Assembly (NCBI GenBank): GCA_937921505.1
Contig: CAKZUB010000052.1
Coordinates: 59,489 to 123,488, forward strand
Origin: an uncultured Clostridia bacterium
GTDB taxonomy: Bacteria; Bacillota; Clostridia; Lachnospirales; Cellulosilyticaceae
DNA length: 64,000 nt
Reading direction: 5' to 3'
The notes under the pieces were generated by a model. The model was given only the letters and a program-made list of their open reading frames with translations, was not told where the DNA came from and searched no databases. Positions 56,307 to 63,940 of this stretch are shown one piece after another (the first letter of the stretch is position 1; each line of letters opens with the position of its first letter). The position numbers and the translations under genes are program-made.

Positions 56307-57272
56307 ATGTTTTACAACTTTTTATTTATGGTATTGAGTATAATTATATTCATAGGCTCGCTTTGCATTATAAGAGATTTAGTTTATACAATGATTAAAA
56401 GATTAAGTGATTTTATAAAAAAGGCTTTAGATGTACTTGAGCATATAATATGTAAGTTGAAAGAAAAAATAATACAGAGAAGTAGACAAAAAAGGAAACA
56501 AAAGACAAAGGGAATAAATATTGGCCTTATATTAAACAAATTGAGATGTACTTTTAGTAAAATTAGATCATCAAATAGAAAGTTATTGAATATCGTTGCT
56601 GTATCCATTTGGTTACTTGCAGCTTTAATAGTAACACAGAAGGTTACTCTACTTAGTGAAAGCTTTATAATTAGGATAACAATAGTATTATTTTTAGTTG
56701 TTATAGTAGGAGCTATGGTGTTTTTATTATATATGATGAAAAGTACACACATGGCAGATAAGTTTATAGGCGTTTTTATTTTTGCTTATATAATTTTAAT
56801 TATCTCATTACTATTCGTGCAACAAGGAAGTAAAATATCTGAAAGAAATGAAGCGCAGTTTATTTCAATCATAGTATTATTGTTGGTGGTAGTAGCAGTT
56901 TTTTATTACGGTGTGACTATATATATTAATAAGTGGGTAGGGATTGGCCTTATTTTAGCAGTATATACATTAATTTTACTAATAGGTAGTATTGGTTTTG
57001 GCTCTTATTATTTTAATATATATAAAGAAAGTTATATATTAGAAGCCAGTATGATAAATGAGAACAATAATGGCTGGTTAGAAATAGTTATATTTTTTAA
57101 AATTGGGATAAGATACTTTTTTGAATTTCCTAGCAGTACACAGCTTGGGAAAATATCCCTTTTGCATTTTGTTATAGGTAAAATAGGTGATTTGATATTT
57201 TTAGGATATATTGTTTCTCGGATAATGGATATGAATATAGTAAGAAGTACAACGAAGATAAAGGGTGATTAA
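56307..57272 (+). CDS. Polytopic membrane protein of unknown function
   Basis: A 321-residue membrane protein with a first helix at the N-terminus (FLFMVLSIIIFIGSLCII), a basic cytoplasmic loop (about 30-85, rich in Lys and Arg), and about six further helices (VAVSIWLLAALIV; ITIVLFLVVIVGAMVFLLY; FIGVFIFAYIILIISLLFV; SIIVLLLVVVAVFYYGV; GIGLILAVYTLILLIGSI). No family recognised. The next gene starts 3 bases after its stop, so the pair is an operon. Confidence 0.6.
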   Translation: MFYNFLFMVLSIIIFIGSLCIIRDLVYTMIKRLSDFIKKALDVLEHIICKLKEKIIQRSRQKRKQKTKGINIGLILNKLRCTFSKIRSSNRKLLNIVAVSIWLLAALIVTQKVTLLSESFIIRITIVLFLVVIVGAMVFLLYMMKSTHMADKFIGVFIFAYIILIISLLFVQQGSKISERNEAQFISIIVLLLVVVAVFYYGVTIYINKWVGIGLILAVYTLILLIGSIGFGSYYFNIYKESYILEASMINENNNGWLEIVIFFKIGIRYFFEFPSSTQLGKISLLHFVIGKIGDLIFLGYIVSRIMDMNIVRSTTKIKGD

Positions 57273-57274
57273 GA

Positions 57275-58249
57275 GTGGCAACAATTGAAGATATGTTTAA
57301 ATTACAGCGGTCGTTAGAAAAAATGAATAAAGCTATATCTATTATCCCTAATACTTCTTATTTTGAGAATATGGGGGATACAATGGCTTTCGTTAATAAC
57401 AACAGGAAAAGCATACTGGATATATTAAATGGGAGTTCAGCTGTTTTAGCAATGATGCCTGTTGTAAATCAAATGCAACAGTTATCGGAAAGAACGAATG
57501 TTCTGCAAAAGGTATGGGGTAATTTGCAAAGCATAGGTGCATTAGATTTAAGTATAAATACTCAATCACTTTTCTTAAACAATCAATTGATGAGCATTGC
57601 TTCTAGAATAGTAGAAGCATCAGCCTATTCTAGACAGTTTTTTCCAGCACAACAGTTATTTGATATATATGTAGAAGAAGAAAAATTAGACGAAGAAGTT
57701 GTTCAAGAATTAAAAGATGACAAACAGCTTCACTATATTATAGATACTTTAGAAAATAGACAGTGCACAATGGAGGAACAGTTTGAATTTATATGTGATC
57801 AAATACAAGTATTAAATAATAAAGCTGATAATATTGAAGAAAAAGTGAAGGAAAAATCTAAAAACCGTTATATTGCGTTGTTTATTGCACTTTTGATATT
57901 TGTATTAGGCCAAATTGGAGGCATTGTAATAGATGAGGCAATAGGAGCACCTGTTAGGAGAGGCATTCAAGAATTAAAAAGAAACTTTTCGCGAATTATA
58001 CAAGAAAGCAATCTAAACACCGATATGAAAGAATTAAGGCAGCTTAGGTTTATAAATAAGCCTATGGTTAATATTAGGAACGGGCACAGAATGAAATCCA
58101 AAGTAATAGAAAAGAAATATCTAGGGCAAGTAGTAGTTAAGATAGGTAAATATAGAAGGTGGTCACAGGTTCTTTTTTATGACCTAGAAAAAAATACAAC
58201 AATAGGATGGGTGCAGACACATTATCTTGAGCCAGTTGAAAAACAATAA
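57275..58249 (+). CDS. Single-helix membrane protein with C-terminal SH3-like domain
   Basis: A 324-residue protein starting at a GTG preceded by AAGGGTGA. Residues 1-200 are helical and coiled coil; one membrane helix (NRYIALFIALLIFVLGQIGG, about 190-215) follows; residues about 258-322 form an SH3-type domain (INKPMVNIRNGHRMKSKV, LGQVVVKIGKYRRWSQV, TIGWVQTHYLEPV). Bacterial SH3_3 domains often bind cell wall peptides, but here the topology is uncertain. It is coupled to the polytopic membrane protein upstream, suggesting a shared membrane complex. Confidence 0.65.
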   Translation: MATIEDMFKLQRSLEKMNKAISIIPNTSYFENMGDTMAFVNNNRKSILDILNGSSAVLAMMPVVNQMQQLSERTNVLQKVWGNLQSIGALDLSINTQSLFLNNQLMSIASRIVEASAYSRQFFPAQQLFDIYVEEEKLDEEVVQELKDDKQLHYIIDTLENRQCTMEEQFEFICDQIQVLNNKADNIEEKVKEKSKNRYIALFIALLIFVLGQIGGIVIDEAIGAPVRRGIQELKRNFSRIIQESNLNTDMKELRQLRFINKPMVNIRNGHRMKSKVIEKKYLGQVVVKIGKYRRWSQVLFYDLEKNTTIGWVQTHYLEPVEKQ

Positions 58250-58300
58250 ATAAGATAGGATTTGCATAAATAATAAGTTTAAAAAGGTAAATTATATATA

Positions 58301-58410
58301 GGAAAATCCCCCTAGCAATTAAATCTAGGGGGCTCCAGAAGCTATACCTAAAAGGTCATACGGCTTCGTTAAAAAATATATAGGTACCCACTGTAAAACA
58401 TGGGACTTAA
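58301..58410 (-). ncRNA. Three adjacent hairpins between convergent genes
   Basis: In order are CCCCCTAG/CTAGGGGG (58308-58332), GAAGC..ACC/GGT..GCTTC (58338-58367) and CCCA/TGGG (58387-58404). On the minus strand, after the PemK gene, they would end in the 8-bp hairpin plus ATTTT. The set could be a 3' UTR, a small RNA or a terminator cluster; strand is inferred. Confidence 0.4.
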
Positions 58411-58484
58411 TCATATTATTCACATAAACGAATTATTACATTCATTTATATTATTATTATATGAAGTATTAGTAAAAATGTCAA

Positions 58485-59003
58485 CTAAATCTCAAAAACC
58501 CTTTTAAGCTTCTGCTTAATAAATTTAAGATCGTCAGGAGAAATGGTTCCGATACTGCCTTTCGCAAAATCTAATCGAGCTTTACTCACTATACGAATTT
58601 CTTCACATTGCACAAGTGAATCTTTATCTAAAAATGAATATGTATTTTGATTAGAAGGGATAGTCCTATTAGGGAAAATCATCTTGTTTACATCAGAAGT
58701 GCTGCTATATAAAAGATACCATGAATCCTGAGCTGGTAGATTCTTAGAATTTAACTTGTTATTAGTATCGGTAATGCATGCAGCAATAACCTTGCCCGTT
58801 CTATTAATTTTATTATTAGATATGATGATAACGGGTCGGCATTTATTTTTTTCTTCGCCTATATTATATCCTAAGTCACAGTACCAAACTTCACCGTGAT
58901 TAACTTGAGCATTTTTTATTTTATTATGGGAGGCAGATTTATGATATTTAAACTTAGAACTTAGCCATATTCCCATATTAAAAAAATCATCGTTTATCGG
59001 CAT
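58485..59003 (-). CDS. PemK/MazF-family protein without visible antitoxin
   Basis: A 172-residue protein with the MazF/PemK fold: NHGEVWYCDLGYNIGEEKNK, CRPVIIISNNKIN and the C-terminal KGSIGTISPDDLKFIKQKL. MazF-type toxins are ribosome-independent mRNA interferases. The arginine and proline of RPVIIIS are conserved. It has a 40-residue N-terminal extension before GEVW. AAAGGAG fixes the start at the ATG at 59003. No antitoxin gene is upstream; the 740 bases before it are non-coding. It may be an orphan toxin, be controlled by another antitoxin, or have a non-toxic role. Confidence 0.85.
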   Translation of the reverse strand: MPINDDFFNMGIWLSSKFKYHKSASHNKIKNAQVNHGEVWYCDLGYNIGEEKNKCRPVIIISNNKINRTGKVIAACITDTNNKLNSKNLPAQDSWYLLYSSTSDVNKMIFPNRTIPSNQNTYSFLDKDSLVQCEEIRIVSKARLDFAKGSIGTISPDDLKFIKQKLKRVFEI

Positions 59004-59033
59004 TACATTAACTCCTTTAGCAGTATACGACAT

Positions 59034-59746
59034 AAATATATTATAAGGTTAATGCTAATAAAAGTAAATAACATACAAGGTATGTAATTTTGTGTTAAAT
59101 TAAATGTTTTAAATTATATAAGAAAATTTAGGAGAAAGATATAAAGAATATAAGTATGGATCAGACTATATGAAATTAAATGTTCAAGCAAATAAAATGT
59201 AAAAAATAAACCTTTCTATAAAAAATAGTCGTTAGAAAGGTGCTATAGCAGACTTAAACAATTATATAAAGATGAAGTGTAAGGAAGCAGAGATATTATC
59301 ATTAATTCTAATTATGAAATATATTTACCAAATAAATATAGGGATTGATGGCATTTATCGACTAATGATATCGCTGAGGAAATCTTAAAATGTTCTTGAT
59401 TAATATTAAAAGCAATATATCTATAGAGATGAGAAAACTAGTTGTTTTCTAAGATTTTATATAAATAATTAGAAGAAGTAGTAATTAAATCTTCAAAATT
59501 TATTTTTGGAAATCATTTTCATGTACATAACATATTCTTTCTTTAGTCTTCTTTGATTTTTTTATATTTTAAGGAAGTAAAAAAAATAATAGGTTTGTCG
59601 ATTTAAAAGATATAATTTGGATATAAATTGTATAAAATTTAGATTATAAAATATGATTCGAAATAAATTGACGATTACTATCTACAATGATAATATAAAA
59701 TGAGTGTTAATATACAAATTAAGTTGAAGTTATAGGGGGAAAGCTT
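59034..59746. other. Gene-free AT-rich gap
   Basis: About 710 bases with no ORF above 40 codons. One frame reads NYEIYLPNKYRD, stop, WHLSTNDIAEEILKC, stop, which may be decayed coding sequence, but I cannot name a parent. A hairpin CCTTTCTA...TAGAAAGG lies at about 59210-59242. A possible promoter for the NACHT gene (TTGACG 59667 and TATAAT 59692) lies at its end. Confidence 0.4.
59667..59697 (+). promoter_or_regulatory. Possible promoter of the NACHT-RelA unit
   Basis: TTGACG at about 59667 and TATAAA/TATAAT-like ATAATATAAAAT at about 59690 lie 50 bases before the NACHT start, with spacing near 18. Approximate. Confidence 0.4.
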
Positions 59747-61876
59747 ATGACGGAAAAACAACAGTTATACGATTTATATAAATTATATGGTTTGGATAAA
59801 GCGGAAGAGACAGAGGATCAAGCAATTTTTACATATTCCAATGGTTATTTCAATAATGCTGAGATTGTCCAGTTTGGAAATGATGATAGTAATATAGAAG
59901 ATTTGAAAGTTAATTATCAAAGAACCGGTTATGCTGTAAGAGTAATAGTATTTAATTCTATAAATGAAGTACATTCTCATTTATTTTCAGGTTTTTTTAC
60001 AGTTTCACAAACAAATCAAAGATTGCAAATGGATTATGGTGATTTCTGTAAATTACAATCTGATAAATTATACAATGTCCGATCTGAAAAAATACCTAAT
60101 GCAAAATATGAGTATGTAGAACCTAGTTATATTTGGGGAAATGAGTTAAGAAAAGGTGAGTTAATAGAAAATATAGAAAAGCAATTATTTGAAGATGGTC
60201 CACAGTTAATAATTCTTGAGGCGGCAGCAGGATTTGGCAAAACGTGTGCATCATATGAATTAATAAATAGGATTTCATCTAATAATAATAAGATAGCACC
60301 TATGTTTATGGAGCTTTCAAAAAATAGAAAGGCAACATTGTTTAGGTATGTATTGTTAGATGAAATAGATAAAAAATTTCCATCTTTATCATCTACTTTA
60401 GTTATGCACGAGATAAAACAAGGAAATATCGCATTGATAATAGATGGATTTGATGAGCTTATTAGTAGATCAAATAGACTATTTGATACTAATAATCTAG
60501 ATGATGAAGATGCTCAAACTATGTTAGATACGATTGCAGAGATTTTTGATGAACAAGCAAATGCTAAAATAGTATTAACTTCCAGAAAGAGTTCTATGTT
60601 CACAGGTGAAATATTTAAAAATTGGACAGAGGACAAATTAAAAAATTGTAATGTTAACAGAGTGGCCATACAAGAACCTACAGTTGAAGATTGGCTTGGA
60701 TACATAAAAACAGATATTTTAAAAGAAAAAAATATTCCTGTAGATAGCATAAAAAATCCTATTCTATTAGCGTTTTTGAAAAATATGAGTGATGATGATT
60801 TTTGTGAAAAGTGCAGTGATATAGAAAAAGTTATCAAATATTACTTTGATTCACTTCTTGAAAGAGAAAGAGAAAGACAGTCATTACGTTTAGAAATAAC
60901 TGAACAATATGATATTATGGTTAAACTAGCACAGAATATGTTAGAATTTGATATTTCTTCAGATGAGATATCTTTTATTAAAGAACTATTAATTGATATT
61001 AATAAGAGTAAATTTAAAGAATATAGGGAGCGTTATTTTTATGTAGAAGAACGGCCATCAGAAGAAGAGTTTGCAGCAAAACTTTCTGGACATGCATTAC
61101 TAAATAGAATATCACCTAATAAAAATAAAATAGGATTTATTAATGATTTTGTTTTTGGAATATTAATTTCAGACACTATTAGAGAAAACTTAATGAATAT
61201 TGATAACATTTCTAATAGACATTTAGATATTGCATGTACATCAGCAGCTGTAAGAAGTGAATTAGTAAGAAATGACTTATATAACAAAATTAAAGATATA
61301 TTTAAAAATCTTAATTATGAGGAACAGTTAAATATTGATATAAAATTACAGAAAAAATTAAAGCAAAATTATACAGGTCATTATTTTGAGAACATGAGCT
61401 TTGGTTCAGAAATTAATTTTGATGGTGAGTTTTGGTTTCAAGAATGTATCTTTAAAAGATGTACCTTTAATGCATGTAGAATAAGCACTAGCAGTTTTAG
61501 AGAGTGTAATTTCTATGAATGTATATTCTACAACTTAAGTGTAGATGGTGATGCTAGGGAGGATTGTAGATTAAATTTTGCTGGATGCTACGGGCATGAA
61601 GAACTTCAAGAATTGTCTAAGTTTCAACCTTCTAATGTGCCAGAAAAAAGAAACTATAAAAAATATATTCTAGAGCAGTTTTGGAGTAGTGGAAGATATG
61701 CTAAAGGTAAAGTCCATCAGCAGGTTGTTTTAAAAGAAATAGTCCATGAAGAAAAAGGATTATTTGAAGATGCTATTGAAGAATTAAAAAAAGAAGATAT
61801 TATATCAAAAGATGGACAGTTTTGGGTTATTAATAAAGAAAAAATGAAAGAAGTTAGAGAAAAGTTGGGGAAATAA
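59747..61876 (+). CDS. NACHT-type STAND NTPase with pentapeptide-like repeats
   Basis: A 709-residue protein. Residues 1-130 are an unknown N-terminal domain (FTYSNGYFNNAEIVQF; VHSHLFSGFF). The NTPase follows: Walker A EAAAGFGKT (158-166), with Ala in place of the first glycine, Walker B ALIIDGFDEL (229-238) in the NACHT form DGxDE, and sensor VLTSR (276-280). A helical region leads to cysteine-rich pentapeptide-like repeats (about 546-605: FDGEFWFQECIFKRCTFNAC) and a C-terminal winged-helix-like segment (640-709). STAND/NACHT proteins in bacteria are often phage sensors that oligomerise and trigger an effector. The RelA/SpoT-like gene begins 3 bases after the stop and is the likely effector. 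Position near the element's end fits defence cargo. Confidence 0.85.
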   Translation: MTEKQQLYDLYKLYGLDKAEETEDQAIFTYSNGYFNNAEIVQFGNDDSNIEDLKVNYQRTGYAVRVIVFNSINEVHSHLFSGFFTVSQTNQRLQMDYGDFCKLQSDKLYNVRSEKIPNAKYEYVEPSYIWGNELRKGELIENIEKQLFEDGPQLIILEAAAGFGKTCASYELINRISSNNNKIAPMFMELSKNRKATLFRYVLLDEIDKKFPSLSSTLVMHEIKQGNIALIIDGFDELISRSNRLFDTNNLDDEDAQTMLDTIAEIFDEQANAKIVLTSRKSSMFTGEIFKNWTEDKLKNCNVNRVAIQEPTVEDWLGYIKTDILKEKNIPVDSIKNPILLAFLKNMSDDDFCEKCSDIEKVIKYYFDSLLERERERQSLRLEITEQYDIMVKLAQNMLEFDISSDEISFIKELLIDINKSKFKEYRERYFYVEERPSEEEFAAKLSGHALLNRISPNKNKIGFINDFVFGILISDTIRENLMNIDNISNRHLDIACTSAAVRSELVRNDLYNKIKDIFKNLNYEEQLNIDIKLQKKLKQNYTGHYFENMSFGSEINFDGEFWFQECIFKRCTFNACRISTSSFRECNFYECIFYNLSVDGDAREDCRLNFAGCYGHEELQELSKFQPSNVPEKRNYKKYILEQFWSSGRYAKGKVHQQVVLKEIVHEEKGLFEDAIEELKKEDIISKDGQFWVINKEKMKEVREKLGK

Positions 61877-61879
61877 AAC

Positions 61880-62776
61880 ATGGAAAATATGGTAAAACAA
61901 ATTGACAGTATTCAAATGTCTGCTTTTAGAGATTTAGAAAATGAGATTAAAAAGTATTTAGATAAATGTGGTTTATTTTATAAAATATTTAGTCGTGTAA
62001 AAAAAGGTGATTCTGCAAGACTAAAAATAGAAAATAGACTCCAACAAGGAAAGATTGATTACAAATTACAAGATATTGTAGGATTTAGGTTAGCGTTATA
62101 TTTTAAAGAAGACATTGATTTATGTGTTAACATTATAGAGAGGCATTTTGAAGTGGTGGATATAGCTAGAGATGAAGAAAAAATAGATAAATTTAGCCCT
62201 ATTCGTATAAATTATGTATGTAAGATACCTGATAGTTATAGCAGAAACATAGAGGGATTATGTAATAGATATCCTATAGATAAAACTTTTGAAATTCAAT
62301 TACGAACAATATTTTCCGAAGGATGGCATGAAATAGAACATGATTTTAGATACAAGTGTAAGGAGGACTGGGAGAATTATCACGAACTATCACGAACTTT
62401 AAATGGTGTATTAGCAACACTAGAAAATTGTGACTGGGCAATAGCTAGTTTATTTAATGATTTAGCGTATCTTCATTATAAAAATGGAGAGTGGATTCCA
62501 ATGCTAAAAAATAAACTCAGGATTAGGATACAGGATGATAATATTGATGCTGATATATTAGATATGTTCAAAAAAGATTCTAATTTAGCAAAATCTTTTT
62601 TTAGAGTAGAAAGATATGAATTACTACTAATGCTATCTAGCCTAGAAAATAAAGTACCTTTATCCTGTAATAATATTATATACCTAATTAATATACTCCA
62701 AATACATAATGAAGATATTACTGATAAAGTGCCAGATAATATTAAAGGCTGGGTATATAATTATATGAACAATTAA
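61880..62776 (+). CDS. RelA/SpoT-fold nucleotide pyrophosphokinase-like protein
   Basis: A 298-residue protein with a RelA/SpoT synthetase-type domain (about 30-160): FSRVKKGDSARLKIENRL, LQDIVGFRLALYF (DxxGxR, 65-70) and FEIQLRTIFSEGWHEIEHDF followed by RYK (137-159), where E138 and Q140 match the catalytic ExQ. The usual NGYxSxH motif is missing: the corresponding stretch is PIRINYVCKIP, so guanine recognition may differ or the domain may be inactive as a (p)ppGpp synthetase. There is no hydrolase domain or TGS. Residues 165-298 are helical and unknown. It is coupled to the NACHT gene. Related small alarmone synthetases act as toxins (toxSAS, CapRel) against translation during phage attack. 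Confidence 0.85.
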   Translation: MENMVKQIDSIQMSAFRDLENEIKKYLDKCGLFYKIFSRVKKGDSARLKIENRLQQGKIDYKLQDIVGFRLALYFKEDIDLCVNIIERHFEVVDIARDEEKIDKFSPIRINYVCKIPDSYSRNIEGLCNRYPIDKTFEIQLRTIFSEGWHEIEHDFRYKCKEDWENYHELSRTLNGVLATLENCDWAIASLFNDLAYLHYKNGEWIPMLKNKLRIRIQDDNIDADILDMFKKDSNLAKSFFRVERYELLLMLSSLENKVPLSCNNIIYLINILQIHNEDITDKVPDNIKGWVYNYMNN

Positions 62777-63012
62777 TTTAAACTAAACCATGTGCGGAGA
62801 TAATAAAAACTACTAGAGTAAGTTTTAAAGATAATGACTGTTAACTATTTATATTTCTATTTTTATAGATAATTTTAAATGATTATTTAACAAGAGTTTA
62901 TCTATAACCTAATATGATTTACAAAAAGTAGAAAATTAATATTGGGGTAGTAGGTGATTAAAAAGAAATAGTATATAGTGGTATGGATAAAGTGTGGTTA
63001 TGAAGTAGGTAG

Positions 63013-63024
63013 CCTCACCTCCAT
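63013..63024 (+). other. Right attachment-site repeat (attR core)
   Basis: CCTCACCTCCAT, identical to the last bases of tmRNA at 38375-38386. It lies 236 bases after the RelA-like gene. Confidence 0.65.
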
Positions 63025-63027
63025 TTT

Positions 63028-63070
63028 AAAATCCTCGAACTATTCAGATGATGAATAGTTCGAGGATTTT
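63028..63070 (+). terminator. 19-bp perfect terminator hairpin; possibly the displaced tmRNA terminator
   Basis: AAAATCCTCGAACTATTCA (63028-63046) and its complement (63052-63070), five-base loop. It lies 3 bases after the right attachment repeat, the spacing expected for the original terminator of ssrA. A related hairpin (AATCCTTGAACA) lies at 63121. Confidence 0.8.
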
Positions 63071-63120
63071 GGAGTTTTAAAAGAATTTACAGAAAAAGTA
63101 AGTACTAGATAAAAATGACT

Positions 63121-63161
63121 AATCCTTGAACAGTAGAGTAATTATTGTTCAAGGATTTTTG
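63121..63161 (+). terminator. Second terminator-like hairpin
   Basis: AATCCTTGAACA / TGTTCAAGGATT with a 13-base loop and five T residues. It resembles the hairpin at 63028 in sequence (AATCCTCGAACT), suggesting a diverged duplicate, perhaps from an earlier integration. A TOPRIM-like gene follows. Confidence 0.65.
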
Positions 63162-63184
63162 TAATAAAATTAGGAGGTAATATC

Positions 63185-63874
63185 TTGTTAAATATACTTG
63201 TTGAAGGAAATATGGATAAAGAAATAATATACAGTATTTTTCTAGCAGCACAAATACCAGTTAATAAGCTGAAAATAGTATCACTTGGAGGTAAGAATGC
63301 TATAAAAAGATATATTCGCGAAAACGGAGCGGAAAATAGTCTAGTTTTAATTGATTCTGATAAGATCAATATTCCAGATTCAAAACTAGAGGCAATGAAA
63401 CAATTAGATATTCCTTCAGGTGTAGAAGTTTTTTGTGCTATTCCTACAATAGAAGCATGGATTTTTGCAGATAAGGACTTATTATTAAAGGAAACTACTA
63501 AAATCAGAGGTAAAGAAAGTATCAAAATAAATAACACACTTGAAAGAATATTTATGACAGATGAGATACCATACCCAAAACAGTTATTAGCAACAATGAT
63601 TTTTAAGAAAAGTAAAGATATAGATTATAGATTTTTAGAAAGTATGGATATAGAAAAAGCATGTTTGCGGAGTAATTCGCTTAGAGTATTTTTAAAAGGT
63701 GTTTCAACTGCATTGGGAATAGATACAGACAAGCATGATGAGTTTTTATCAAGAAATATAAGTACTGATATATTTTCAAACTTAATTAAAGAAATTATGC
63801 CCAGCGATACAATAGTGTATAAAGCTCTAGATGGTACAAAATTTTCCGCACTTGACATGATCCCTATGTGTTAG
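63185..63874 (+). CDS. TOPRIM-like protein (DUF4276/DUF4435-like)
   Basis: A 229-residue protein starting at TTG six bases after AGGAGGT. TOPRIM features: the glutamate in NILVEGNMDKEII (residue 7), then KIVSLGGKNAIKRYI, and the DxD of LVLIDSDKINI; AIPTIEAWIFADKDLL resembles the EaWllaD motif of DUF4276-type proteins. TOPRIM domains of this kind occur in OLD-type nucleases and anti-phage systems; often an ATPase gene is adjacent, and another gene starts 66 bases downstream. It lies outside the proposed right end of the element. Confidence 0.68.
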   Translation: MLNILVEGNMDKEIIYSIFLAAQIPVNKLKIVSLGGKNAIKRYIRENGAENSLVLIDSDKINIPDSKLEAMKQLDIPSGVEVFCAIPTIEAWIFADKDLLLKETTKIRGKESIKINNTLERIFMTDEIPYPKQLLATMIFKKSKDIDYRFLESMDIEKACLRSNSLRVFLKGVSTALGIDTDKHDEFLSRNISTDIFSNLIKEIMPSDTIVYKALDGTKFSALDMIPMC

Positions 63875-63940
63875 ACTAGTTGTCGTATAGAGGTATTCTA
63901 TTTTATAATAAGGATAAATACCTAAAGGAGACGATAAACT

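Larger units (their letters stand above)
38375..63024. mobile_element. Integrative element (genomic island) inserted in the 3' end of ssrA
   Basis: Direct repeats CCTCACCTCCAT lie at 38375-38386 (end of tmRNA) and 63013-63024. The right copy is followed after 3 bases by a strong 19-bp terminator hairpin, as expected for the original tmRNA terminator displaced by insertion. Between them are a large serine recombinase, a small partner gene, a prim-pol replication protein, a CI/Cro-like pair, RadC and cargo, while flanking genes are housekeeping. No relaxase, coupling protein or VirB4 ATPase is visible, so it is not a complete conjugative element. Serine integrases seldom use tmRNA 3' ends, so another integrase may have made the insertion. 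Confidence 0.68.

Noticed and set aside
58301..58410. Type III toxin-antitoxin RNA next to the PemK gene
   Set aside because: Type III antitoxin RNAs are tandem repeats and pair with ToxN-type toxins; here there is no tandem repeat, and the order is downstream of the toxin, not upstream.
38375..63024. Complete conjugative element or prophage
   Set aside because: No relaxase, coupling protein, VirB4, portal, terminase or capsid gene was recognised, so only an integrative or satellite-type element is supported.
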